Shown: positions 41,427-51,163 of the stretch, piece after piece
How positions within the stretch are numbered: the first letter of the stretch is position 1
Layout: each line of letters starts with the position of its first letter
Assembly (NCBI GenBank): GCA_963764825.1
Contig: CAVXUA010000017.1
Location: 1-64,000, forward strand
Source of the DNA: JAZGGS01 sp963764825
GTDB taxonomy: Bacteria; Bacteroidota; Ignavibacteria; Ignavibacteriales; Ignavibacteriaceae
Direction: 5' to 3'
Length of the DNA: 64,000 nucleotides
Notes under the pieces: model-generated
What the model was told of the DNA's origin: nothing
What the model saw: the letters and a program-made list of their open reading frames with translations, nothing else
Databases searched by the model: none
Position numbers and translations under genes: made by a program

Positions 41427-42503
41427 ATGGTTATAATAATAACTGCAATAGTGTTCCTATTAATACTGAATGGAATTATAACAATTACCTTAAAAAAGGC
41501 AACCTCGAAATCCTCAGTAGGATCCAACAAAAAAAGCATTTCAATTATTATCGCACTTAAAAACGAAGAAAAAAAGATAGAAACTTTATTGGCATCACTT
41601 AACGAACTTGATTATCCCGCAGAATTTTTTGAAGTGATTTTTATCGATGATAATTCAAAGGATAGTACATACGATAATATTTCTGATAAGATTAAAAGGT
41701 TTTATAATTTTAACGTGTACAAACTGCAAAGTGAAAACAAATCCGGCAAGCGGAATGCTCTTGAACTTGGAATTAGTAAATCAGTACATCCATATATTTT
41801 AATTACTGATGCTGATTGTGAACCAGAAAAGGATTGGTTGAAGGTATATTCAAATAAATTTACGGAATGCTTTGATTTTTTATTTGGAATTGCACCTTTC
41901 TTCCGGGAAAAATCTTCGGTTAACAAGATTTCCTGTTTTGAAAATCTTAGAAATACAATGCTTTCGATTTTTGCAGCAAATATTTGTTTGCCTTACTCTG
42001 CTGCTGCAAGAAATTTCGGATTCAAAAAAACTTCATTTGAAAAAGTTGGCGGCTATTCAAAAACAACCGATGCACTAAGTGGTGATGATGATCTCCTTCT
42101 GCGGGAAGCAGTTAGAAACAATCTTAAGATCGGTACGGTTACAGCAAAAGGTTCGTTTGTTTTTTCTAGAACGAAAGAGACATTTAAAGATTACTTCAGG
42201 CAGCGTGCAAGGCACACTCAAACTTCTTTTCATTACCTGTTTAAGCAGCAGTTAGCACTCGGTTTATGGCATCTATTTAATTTATTAATACTTTTTTCTC
42301 CAATATTGTTTTTCGTTAATGTTTACTTCCTGTTGCTTCTTCCTACTAAGCTTTTTATCGATCTGCTTATTGTTTTGTTTAACCAGGAAAAATTCAGTTA
42401 CAAATTTTCTTTTACAGAAGTATTTTACCTGCAAATTTTTTACGAGCTTTTACTTATCATTCATTTCTTAAATGCAAAGTTTGGTAAGATAGAATGGAAG
42501 TAA
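41427..42503 (+). CDS. family-2 glycosyltransferase, membrane-bound
   Basis: The 358-aa protein has an N-terminal helix (IIITAIVFLLILNGIITI), the GT-A Asp motifs IDDNSKD and ITDADCE, the catalytic base region LSGDDDLLLRE, QRARH in the place of QxxRW, and three or so C-terminal helices (LWHLFNLLILFSPILFFVNV). This is the processive GT2 layout. It probably transfers a sugar from a nucleotide donor onto a lipid or polymer. The next gene, a methyltransferase, overlaps it by 10 nt. Acceptor and product are unknown, and no other polysaccharide genes are next to the pair. Confidence 0.85.
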   Translation: MVIIITAIVFLLILNGIITITLKKATSKSSVGSNKKSISIIIALKNEEKKIETLLASLNELDYPAEFFEVIFIDDNSKDSTYDNISDKIKRFYNFNVYKLQSENKSGKRNALELGISKSVHPYILITDADCEPEKDWLKVYSNKFTECFDFLFGIAPFFREKSSVNKISCFENLRNTMLSIFAANICLPYSAAARNFGFKKTSFEKVGGYSKTTDALSGDDDLLLREAVRNNLKIGTVTAKGSFVFSRTKETFKDYFRQRARHTQTSFHYLFKQQLALGLWHLFNLLILFSPILFFVNVYFLLLLPTKLFIDLLIVLFNQEKFSYKFSFTEVFYLQIFYELLLIIHFLNAKFGKIEWK

Positions 42504-43318
42504 TTAAAACTGGACTGCCTCCCTGGCTTAATAAAGATCACCCAAATTATAAACGATGGAAACGTGCTCGGGAAATTTCGGAAGACCGCGGTAAGTTTGT
42601 TGAATCTGTTTTATCAAATGAAATGATACCATCCGGTTTGCGTATACTCGATCTTGGTTCGGGTGAAGGGGGAACAGCTAAAGTACTTTCTGAAAAGAAT
42701 GAGCTTATAAGTTTTGATATCAACATGAATAGATTGATGCAACAAGAAAATAATCAATATCAAAAAATTCTCGGTGATTCAGAACATCTTCCTTTTAACT
42801 TATATTCATTTGATGTAATCATTCTGCAGGATGTAATCGAACATCTTCAGAGTAAAAAAGATACAATTGATTCGCTTCATTCATTGCTGAAGAAAAATGG
42901 GATTATCTATTTAAGCACACCAAATAAAATATCGATCTTTAATGTTATTGCTGATCCTCATTGGGGTGTTCCTTTCATTTCGCTTTTAAAGAGAGAGAGT
43001 ATTCGAAAATACTTTTTAAGTATCTTCCGCAAAACTGAAGCAGCCAGGAGAGATATTGCAGAATTATTTTCACTTAAAAACTTACTGAGTTTATTTGAAG
43101 ATAAGTTTGAAGTAAGATTATTTACTTCTCATTCAGTTAAAGAACTTTTTAATGGGCATAAAGGAATTGTCTGGAGCAACTTTCATTTAAAGCTAGTTGG
43201 AGCTGTAAACAAACTTAAAATTGGAAGATTGATAACCTTGATGGCAAACGATAAGCCAGGATTAATAAATAATTTTTTTACACCGACTTTTTATATCACT
43301 TTGAAAAAAAAGAATTAA
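42494..43318 (+). CDS. class I SAM-dependent methyltransferase
   Basis: The 274-aa protein has motif I LDLGSGEGGTAKVL, an acidic motif II end (SFDINMN) and post-I ILQDVIEHLQSKKDTIDSL, the SAM-binding Rossmann layout. The C-terminal half is unlike the O- or N-methyltransferase subgroups I know. It overlaps the glycosyltransferase by 10 nt, so the two products probably act on the same glycolipid or glycan. Confidence 0.82.
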   Translation: MEVIKTGLPPWLNKDHPNYKRWKRAREISEDRGKFVESVLSNEMIPSGLRILDLGSGEGGTAKVLSEKNELISFDINMNRLMQQENNQYQKILGDSEHLPFNLYSFDVIILQDVIEHLQSKKDTIDSLHSLLKKNGIIYLSTPNKISIFNVIADPHWGVPFISLLKRESIRKYFLSIFRKTEAARRDIAELFSLKNLLSLFEDKFEVRLFTSHSVKELFNGHKGIVWSNFHLKLVGAVNKLKIGRLITLMANDKPGLINNFFTPTFYITLKKKN

Positions 43319-43397
43319 AAGAATAATAGTCCAACATCTTTTGATTTGACCAATAATTGGTATATTTTATTTTGACACAGTTCAAATTTTAAATGCG

Positions 43398-43790
43398 ATG
43401 ACAAATAACCAGTTAGCCCTAAAAGCTGTGGAAGCAAAATCGAAAGCGTTGCCAACTTATTCAAATTTTTATGTCGGAGCAGCTTTACTAACCGAGGATG
43501 GGAAAGTTTACACAGGTGGTAATATTGAAACAAGCTCATACAGTTTAACAATCTGTGCTGAACGGGTTGCAATTTTTAAAGCAATCTCTGAAGGAGAGCG
43601 AAAGTTTAAAGCAATTGCAGTCGCAGGAGATACCGATGACTTCATTTCTCCCTGTGGAGCCTGCCGGCAAGTTATAAGCGACCTTTGCGGAGACATCAAT
43701 ATTATAATGGTTAATAATAAAAATGAGTTTAAGGTAAGTAAAGCCTTAGAACTTCTACCACTGGCATTTGGTGACAAAGATTTAAAGTAA
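43398..43790 (+). CDS. cdd: cytidine deaminase
   Basis: The 130-aa protein is a homotetramer-type cytidine deaminase. Zinc ligands are Cys in TICAERVAI (with the catalytic Glu) and the Cys pair in PCGACRQV. It turns cytidine or deoxycytidine into uridine. It opens a four-gene nucleoside-salvage run with tdk (42 nt later), nupC and punA. Confidence 0.95.
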   Translation: MTNNQLALKAVEAKSKALPTYSNFYVGAALLTEDGKVYTGGNIETSSYSLTICAERVAIFKAISEGERKFKAIAVAGDTDDFISPCGACRQVISDLCGDINIIMVNNKNEFKVSKALELLPLAFGDKDLK

Positions 43791-43832
43791 AATTACTCTA
43801 AATTCTTTAAATTTCACTATCTAAAATATTTT

Positions 43833-44408
43833 ATGGTTGAATTTCCGCACGCTATGCCCAAAGATACCGGCTGGATAGAGATAATTACCGGCTGCATGTT
43901 CAGCGGCAAAACAGAAGAACTAATTCGCCGGTTAAGAAGGGCAGAAATTGCCAAACAAAAAGTCAAAATTTTTAAACCGCTAATTGATACTCGTTACTCT
44001 AATGAATCTATTGTATCACACAACGAGCAGTCACTCCCTTCAATTTTAATAAAAGATATTAAAGAAGTTCTGGATCAATCTGATGATGCGCAAGTTGTAG
44101 CAATTGATGAAGCACAGTTCTTTTCAGCTGATATAACCAAGGTGTGCAACAAGCTTGCTATGAAGGGCAAAAGAGTTATTGTTGCGGGGTTAGACCAGGA
44201 TTTTCGCGGTGTTCCTTTCGAGCCGATGCCGCAGCTTTTAGCTATTGCAGAATATATCACCAAGCAGCTTGCAATTTGTGTGGAGTGCGGTAACCCTGCA
44301 GATAAAACCCAAAGAAAAACAGCTTCATCAGAAAGAGTGATAGTTGGTGCGGCAGATATTTACGAAGCACGCTGCAGGCAGTGCCATTACATCCCCAAAG
44401 AATCTTAA
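43833..44408 (+). CDS. tdk: thymidine kinase (type II)
   Basis: The 191-aa protein has Walker A GCMFSGKTEELIRRL, the DEAQFF motif that coordinates Mg and the substrate, and the C-terminal zinc-finger Cys pairs CVECGNPA and CRQCHY. It phosphorylates thymidine to TMP. It follows cdd by 42 nt and precedes nupC by 9 nt, so all three are likely one operon. Confidence 0.96.
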   Translation: MVEFPHAMPKDTGWIEIITGCMFSGKTEELIRRLRRAEIAKQKVKIFKPLIDTRYSNESIVSHNEQSLPSILIKDIKEVLDQSDDAQVVAIDEAQFFSADITKVCNKLAMKGKRVIVAGLDQDFRGVPFEPMPQLLAIAEYITKQLAICVECGNPADKTQRKTASSERVIVGAADIYEARCRQCHYIPKES

Positions 44409-44417
44409 GGATACAAA

Positions 44418-45776
44418 ATGGAATTAAACTCAATCTTAAGAGGTTTTGTAGGAATTATTGTTTTAGTTGGTATTGCTTTCCTGCTTTCTAACAATAAAAA
44501 GAATATAGACTGGAAACTTGTAGGAACAGGTCTTGGTCTTCAATTTGTTTTCGCAGTATTTATTCTCCGCAGCGAAGAACTTAGGAGTTTCTTTTTCATT
44601 CTTGGCTGGCCAAAAGATTTCTTCGGATGGATAAGCGGATTTTTTGTTGTGGTATTAAACTTTACAATGGCAGGTGCACAGTTTGTTTTTGGTGATCTCG
44701 CAAAACTTCCCGGAAGTGAAGGATCTATGGGTTCATTTTTTGCCTTCCAGGTTCTTCCTACAATTATTTTCTTCGCATGCTTGATGTCAATTCTTTATTA
44801 CCTCGGTTTCATGCAAATGATAGTTAGGGGGATGGCATGGGTTATGGCAAGATTTTTAGGAACCAGCGGTGCAGAATCTCTCTCCTGCTCCGCAAATATT
44901 TTTGTGGGGCAAACCGAAGCTCCATTAATGATAAAACCATATTTAAAGGAGATGACTAAAAGTGAAATCCTTACCATAATGGTGGGAGGTATGGCAACAA
45001 TTGCAGGTGGAGTGATGGCTGCATATATCCAGATACTTGGAAGTGCATACTCAATTAAGCATGGGGTGCCACTTGTTGAAGCCCAGCAGTTTTTTGCCAC
45101 ACAGCTTCTCGGTGCAAGTATTATGGCGGCTCCTGCAGCAATTGTTATTTCAAAAATTCTTTTTCCGGAAACTGGTGAACCTAAAACAAAAGGTACAGTA
45201 AAAATTGATGTTGAAAAGGATGCCTCAAACATTATTGAGGCTGCTGCTAATGGTGCCGCTGCAGGGCTTAAGCTGGCTTTGAATGTTGGAGCAATGTTGT
45301 TGGCTTTTATTGCTCTTATCGCCCTGGTAAATTATTTATTGAACGGACTTGGGGATCTGGTAAACTGGAATGAATCACTTAAAGCAAACTACGGTCAGCC
45401 GCTTAGCTTTGAGTTATTGTTGGGTTGGATATTCCAGTTTGTTGCTTTTAGTATTGGGGTGCCGTGGGAAGATGCACTTAGATTCGGAAGCCTGCTTGGC
45501 ACTAAAATAGTTGTTAATGAATTTGTTGCATACTCTGAGATGGGAACGATGATTGAAGCTGGAAAAATCTTAAATGAAAAAACTATCCTCATGGCAACCT
45601 ATGCTTTATGCGGTTTTGCAAACTTCAGCTCCATTGCAATACAGATTGGTGGCTTGGGACCTCTTGCCCCGAATAAAAAATCAGATATTGCGGGTTTAGG
45701 AATAAAGGCTGTTATTGGAGGTGTAATGGCAACATTAATGACGGCTACATTAGCAGGATTATTGTTTATAAAATAA
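44418..45776 (+). CDS. nupC: concentrative nucleoside transporter (NupC/CNT family)
   Basis: The 452-aa protein is a CNT transporter with eleven or so helices. It has the family hallmarks GQTEAPLMIKPYL, the conserved Glu-Ala-Pro core of the nucleoside/cation site, and NEFVAYSEM. It imports nucleosides with H+ or Na+. It starts 9 nt after tdk. It is slightly longer than E. coli NupC at its N-terminus (extra helices from residue 1 to 60). This is an intact gene. Confidence 0.94.
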   Translation: MELNSILRGFVGIIVLVGIAFLLSNNKKNIDWKLVGTGLGLQFVFAVFILRSEELRSFFFILGWPKDFFGWISGFFVVVLNFTMAGAQFVFGDLAKLPGSEGSMGSFFAFQVLPTIIFFACLMSILYYLGFMQMIVRGMAWVMARFLGTSGAESLSCSANIFVGQTEAPLMIKPYLKEMTKSEILTIMVGGMATIAGGVMAAYIQILGSAYSIKHGVPLVEAQQFFATQLLGASIMAAPAAIVISKILFPETGEPKTKGTVKIDVEKDASNIIEAAANGAAAGLKLALNVGAMLLAFIALIALVNYLLNGLGDLVNWNESLKANYGQPLSFELLLGWIFQFVAFSIGVPWEDALRFGSLLGTKIVVNEFVAYSEMGTMIEAGKILNEKTILMATYALCGFANFSSIAIQIGGLGPLAPNKKSDIAGLGIKAVIGGVMATLMTATLAGLLFIK

Positions 45777-45809
45777 ACTTGGTACTTGATATAACTTTAC
45801 TAAAATATT

Positions 45810-46634
45810 ATGCACATTGATCTTTCATTTAAATATAAAACCCTGATTGATCATTTAAATAGTGAAAAACCTTTTGAACCTGATTTTGCAATAGTTCTTG
45901 GAAGCGGGCTTGGTGGATTTACAAATTCTTTAAATGTTATAAAATCATTTCCTACCAAAAATCTTCCCGGCTATCCTGAATCGACTGTTGAAGGACATTC
46001 AGGCATAATTCACTTTGCTGAATCTGAAAATAAAAAACTTTTGCTCTTCCAGGGAAGAATACATTTTTATGAAGGATACAAATTGAGTGAATGCATTCTC
46101 CCCTCTTTCATCGCCTGTAAACTAAAGTGTAGAAAAATACTTTTAACAAATGCTGCCGGTGGAATTAACAGGCAATTTAAACCAGGCGATCTTATGTTGG
46201 CAGCTTCGTTTAACGGAATTGAAATAAAAAAAGAATTAACCGGGCTGATTGGAGTTCCTTCAGAAAAGATTCATAATGAGTTCTTAGATTTTCCTTCTTC
46301 AGAGATGAACACGATTATTAGAAAATCAGCAATTGAAGAGAATATAGATCTTAAAGAAGGTGTTTACTGGTTTTCAAAGGGACCGAGTTATGAAACTCCT
46401 GCCGAGATTGAAATGATGCACAAGTTTGGCGGCGATGCAGTAGGTATGTCCACAGTTCCCGAAGCTGTTTTTGCTGTGTATATGGGAATGAAAACAGCAT
46501 CAATTTCCTGCATAACAAATTATGCAGCCGGAATATCCAAACAAAAACTTACACACGATGAAGTTACAGAAACAGCAAACCGGGTTGAGGATAAATTCAG
46601 TCGGCTGGTTAAAAGAATTATCAATTCAATTTAA
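45810..46634 (+). CDS. punA: purine nucleoside phosphorylase (PNP-I, trimeric type)
   Basis: The 274-aa protein has VLGSGLGGF (phosphate loop), VEGHSGI, FQGRIHFYEG, the purine-site NAAGGINRQF, and SCITNYAAG near the end. This matches the PNPase I family (DeoD-like proteins lack these). It splits purine nucleosides with phosphate. It ends the cdd-tdk-nupC-punA run, 33 nt after nupC, so uptake and salvage of both base types are together. Confidence 0.94.
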   Translation: MHIDLSFKYKTLIDHLNSEKPFEPDFAIVLGSGLGGFTNSLNVIKSFPTKNLPGYPESTVEGHSGIIHFAESENKKLLLFQGRIHFYEGYKLSECILPSFIACKLKCRKILLTNAAGGINRQFKPGDLMLAASFNGIEIKKELTGLIGVPSEKIHNEFLDFPSSEMNTIIRKSAIEENIDLKEGVYWFSKGPSYETPAEIEMMHKFGGDAVGMSTVPEAVFAVYMGMKTASISCITNYAAGISKQKLTHDEVTETANRVEDKFSRLVKRIINSI

Positions 46635-46838
46635 ATTGTAACATGTAGATTAACTGTTGTATCACTTATTTACCAGTTAAGAAAAAGCGATTCTGAAATT
46701 CCATCACTCCTAAAACGTTCTATATTTTAATGATTTAGCAGATTTTATATATGCCAATTCAATTGACTTTCTGAACCTTTACCCCTAATTTTGTTGTTCA
46801 TTTTAATTTCAAACTAACACAGAAATTTTTACTAAAGT

Positions 46839-48782
46839 ATGAAAGAATTCAGGTTTAGACTTATACTTATTGTTGGAGCTATCGCGCTTGCAATCTACCT
46901 TTTATGGCCTACCTATGTAGATTATCAGTATGGAAAAGAGATAGAAGAGACACTAAAGACAAAGAAAGAAGAAATTATTTCCAGCCAGCCGGAGCTTACA
47001 AATACCCAGGTTGAAAAAATGCTTGAGGTTATTGAAGACAGCTTGTTAACTGATAATCCGGATATAAGTAAAACAAGAGAAAAGCGAATTAAGCTTGGAC
47101 TTGATTTGCAGGGCGGTATGAGAGTTGTCCTCGAAGTTAATACAGGTAAACTAATTGAGAAACTTGCTAAAAACCCGGACGAAGTTTTCAAATCGCTGCT
47201 TGCAGAAGCAGAAGAAGAAGCTGCACTTTCCAACGAAGCTGTTGTAGATATTATCGCACTAAAATTCCAGGAAAAAGGAATACGGCTAAGCCGTTACTTC
47301 GGCACAATTAGGCAGGATGATGATGAAATTCTTGCCGGTTTAAAAGATGATGCTGAAGATGCAGTTACTCGTGCAATGGAAATTATAAGGAACAGGATTG
47401 ATCAGTATGGCGTTTCCGAACCTTCAATCCAAAGGCAGGGAAGCCGCAGAATAATTGTTGAACTTCCCGGTGTTGCAAGAGAAGAAGAAGCAAAACAGTT
47501 ATTGCAGGGTACTGCATTATTAGAGTTTAGAATTGTACGCGATCCTGATTTTGCTTTTGCAATTATGCAAAAAGTAGATGAGGTACTTGCGGGAAATATT
47601 ATACAACCAGATACCAGCGAAACTGTTTCTGAGATAACAGATACAAGCAGGTTGATGGAGATACAACTCTTACTGCAGCTGAAGATACAATCCAACTGAA
47701 GAGCTTACCGAGGAAGAATTCAAACAGCAGCATCCATTCTTTTCAGTTGCGCTATTAGATCCACAGGGAAGAAGTGCTGATGCTTATGTAAGAGGTGATG
47801 AAAGAAATAAACTTGAATTTATGCTTAGCAGACCTGAAGTTCAGAATGTGATACCAAATAATGTTGAGTTTGTATTTTCTGCCAAATCATTACCCGGGCA
47901 GGAAGGAGAGGAAATTTATATAATGTATATGGTTAACAAAGCACCCGAGTTAACCGGTGGTGTTATAACCGATGCAGTTGCAACTATCGATCCGAATACT
48001 TCGGCACCTATTGTTAATATGACTATGAATTCTGAAGGTGCAACAGAATGGGCAAGAATTACAGGCGCGAATGTTGGTAAACGAATTGCAATTATGTTAG
48101 ATGGTGTTGTATTCTCAGCTCCCAACGTGCAAAATAAAATTCCGGGAGGTCGTTCACAAATTACAGGTATGGCAGATCTTAACGAAGCAAAGCTGCTTGA
48201 GATTGTATTAAAGGCAGGTGCCCTTCCTGCTCCTGTAGATATTATTGAAGAAAGAACTGTTGGTCCATCACTTGGGGCAGGATTCTGTTAACAGCGGATT
48301 ACTTTCGGTGATAATTGGTTATATACTTGTTGGTATATTTATGATATTTTACTATCATAGCACAGGTACAATTGCCGCAGCTGTGCTTACTTTCACTATT
48401 CTTTTTATACTTGGTGTTCTTGCAGGATTTAACGCTACTCTTACTCTACCCGGTATTGCAGGTATCATTTTAACAATTGGTATGGCAGTGGATGCCAACG
48501 TGCTTATCTTCGAGAGAATCAGGGAAGAGATGGCTACGGGTAAAACTATTAAGGCATCTATCGACAGCGGTTTTTCAAGAGCTTATTCAGCAATTATAGA
48601 TTCAAACATTACTACATTCTTTACAGGCATTATACTTTATCCAGTTTGGTACAGGACCAATTCAGGGTTTTGCTTTAACATTAATGATAGGTATTGCTGC
48701 TAGTTTATTCAGCGCATTGGTTGTTGCAAGATTAATCTTTGATATGATGGTAGCAAAAGGTATTAAAGTTACTGTAGGATAA
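46839..48782 (+). CDS. secD: protein translocase subunit SecD (frameshifted)
   Basis: Fragments give the full SecD layout of about 645 aa. The N-terminal helix is LILIVGAIALAIYLLWPTY, then the P1 head with KLGLDLQGGMRVVLEV, the second conserved block VELPGVAREEEAKQLLQGTA, MNSEGATEWARITG, and the C-terminal membrane part with LPGIAGIILTIGMAVDANVLIFERIREE. SecD and SecF use the proton motive force to aid secretion. Frame changes lie near 47690, 48285 and 48655. It is followed by secF after 30 nt. Confidence 0.93.
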
Positions 48783-48812
48783 TTTAAACGCTTTAAGGAG
48801 TTCACTTATAAA

Positions 48813-49954
48813 ATGCGAATATTCGAAAATTTAAATTTTGATTTCTTAGGAAAAAGAAAAATAGCTTATACAATTTCTGCTGCGCTATTTGCACTTGGAA
48901 TAATTGGCGTTATTTCACGAGGATTTCATTTTGGTGTTGATTTTAAAGGCGGCAGCGAAATTGTACTTCAATTTGAAAACCCTGTTGATATTACAAAGGT
49001 AAGAGAAGATGTAGCTAATATAGGGCTGGGAAATATTGAAGTGGTTACTTTTGGCGGTGAAACCGGTGTGATGATCAGAACTGAAGAACAGGTTATTCCT
49101 GCAAATATTTTCCCTGTAGTTGTTAATAGGATTGAACAAGCAATTGATAAAGTTTTCCAGGATGTTCCGCGGCAGATAGTTGATTCCACAGCCAGCTCAG
49201 TTACTTATTCTTTTGAAAATACTGATACAACCAACCGGGTTAGTTGATGCATTATTCGCAGCAGGTTTTCAATCGGGCAGAGTATCCGAAGAACCGGATA
49301 ATACGCAAATGATTGTTAGGGTAGGAATTGCGGACTGGATTGAGGAAAACCTGAGAGATAAAGAATCCGATAATCCGTTTATTGTTCTTAAAGAAGACAG
49401 GGTTGGTCCTAAGATTGGTGAAGAATTAAAACGGGATGCTTTGCTTGCAATAATATTTGCTCTTATAGCAATTCTTATTCTATCTCGGATTTAGATTTAA
49501 ATTTATTTTTGCTTTCGGCGCTGTTGCTGCTCTCTTCCACGATGTACTTATAACACTTGGATTATTTGCTGCATTGTACGGATTGATTCCAGGATTGAAT
49601 TTAGAAATTGATCTGACTATTGTTGCAGCATTTTTAACACTTATCGGTTATTCAATTAACGATACAGTTGTGAACTTTGACAGGATAAGGGAGAATATTA
49701 AAATTCATAAAACCAGACCGATAGAGGATATTATTAATACAAGCATCAGCCAGACGATGAGCAGAACAATTTTAACAAGCGGTACAACTTTATTAGCTGT
49801 ACTTGTACTACTGATTTTTGGTGGGGAGGTGCTTAAAGCATTTGCATTTACACTTATCTTCGGTACAATTATCGGTACATATTCTTCAATTTTTGTTGCA
49901 AGTACGCTTGTTTACGAGTATGCAACAAAGTATAAGAAAAAATTAGAGTTTTAG
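48813..49954 (+). CDS. secF: protein translocase subunit SecF (frameshifted)
   Basis: It starts MRIFENLNFDFLGKRKIAY with the first helix and the SecF signature FGVDFKGGSEIVLQF. The C-terminal part has LFHDVLITLG (frame-shifted), IDLTIVAAFLTLIGYSINDT and VNFDRIRENIKI, with a total near 380 aa. Frame changes lie near 49235 and 49490. It forms SecDF with the preceding SecD. This supports secretion of the many signal-peptide proteins in the window, including the T9SS cargo, which need Sec for the inner-membrane step. Confidence 0.93.
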
Positions 49955-49998
49955 ATTAAGAGACATGTAGGAATTTGACGGCTTTTTTAATCAAATTC

Positions 49999-51084
49999 CT
50001 ACTTAAGCAGAATCATACTCTTAGTCTCCTCAAAAGAACCAGCTTTTAACCTGTAAAAGTAAACACCGCTTGTCAATTGCAAATCATAAGTTTAAAATCT
50101 ATATTGTATTCGCCCGCAGGTTTTTCTTCTTCAACTAGAGTTGCAATTTCATTTCCCAACAGATCATAAATCTTTAAACTCACAAATTCATATTCTATAA
50201 TCCGAAATTTTATTGTTGTTGATGGGTTGAATGGGTTGGGATAATTCTGGTAAAGTGTTATTGCGTTTGGCAATTTAGGTACTTCACCCACACTTACTAT
50301 CTCATCAGTTAATTCTGTTTTCAATCCCGGTATGGAAAATGGATCAATATTCAGAAATGATAAATCTACATGGTTAGTTGGTACTATATCCATTACAACC
50401 CAGTTATTTTCTGCAATCCAGAATGTATTTTCAGTTGATAATAATTCTATTGCTCCTATAGGTGGAGGAAAAAGAACACTGACCGCCCAGGATATCTGAA
50501 ATTTTTTGCAATCGAAATTTCCTAAAAACAGTATTTATAGTTTCATCATCAAGTCGCTTTCCAAGGTACTCAAATCTTAATGGTAAGGGACTTATACTTG
50601 CAATTGTGGTATCAATCGAAAGCAATGTGTATTCATCATTAACATTTTCAGTAAACCTGTAAGCAGAATACCAATCTTCAAGTGAATGAAAAAAATCTAC
50701 AAAGCTAAAGTTGGGATCTGAGAGCACTGAATCAATAGAAATTAGGAAAAACTCCAGTGAACCAACACGGAAATATTCATAGCCATCTGATCCGGAAAAA
50801 TGAAAAAATAGGGAATCATCATATGGTTGAAATAGAATTGTTTGCAATGGACCGGATTTTGTAAGTACGATATTAGCAAGCTTACCTTGATAATCAGTTG
50901 TAACGGTGAATAAATCCTGCCTGAAAAAAGCAAGTGAATCGATATTGTTATTCAGAGAATCGAGAGGAGTAGCTTTGTAATTCCACGTAAACCCGGTTTG
51001 ATTTGGAAAATAATCGCTTGCCTGCTGAGCAAGCAAAGTGCCGGAGCTAAACACTATACAAAGAATGTACAAAACTTTTCTCAT
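49999..51084 (-). CDS. T9SS-secreted protein with C-terminal sorting domain (frameshifted)
   Basis: It has a signal peptide (MRKVLYILCIVFSSGTLLAQ) and a globular region of about 200 aa without recognised domain (FPNQTGFTWNYKATPLDS). The T9SS sorting domain follows: YQNYPNPFNPSTTIKFRI, LKIYDLLGNEIATLVEE, and, after a one-base shift near 50085, LTSGVYFYRLKAGSFEETKS-MILLK. Another shift near 50435 precedes the sorting domain. Such proteins cross the inner membrane by Sec and the outer membrane by T9SS and stay on the surface. The gene follows the TonB receptor (80 nt after its stop), so the two may be linked. Confidence 0.82.
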
Positions 51085-51163
51085 TTTTCTTACCTCTTTC
51101 AAATTGTGTTTTTAAAATATAACTCTAAGAAGCATAGAAATAAAGCAGTAATTTATTAACCTG

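Noticed and set aside
47690..49247. Programmed frameshifting in secD/secF
   Set aside because: No slippery heptamer with a downstream structure is seen at the sites, and neighbouring genes show the same type of one-base breaks. Sequence error is simpler.
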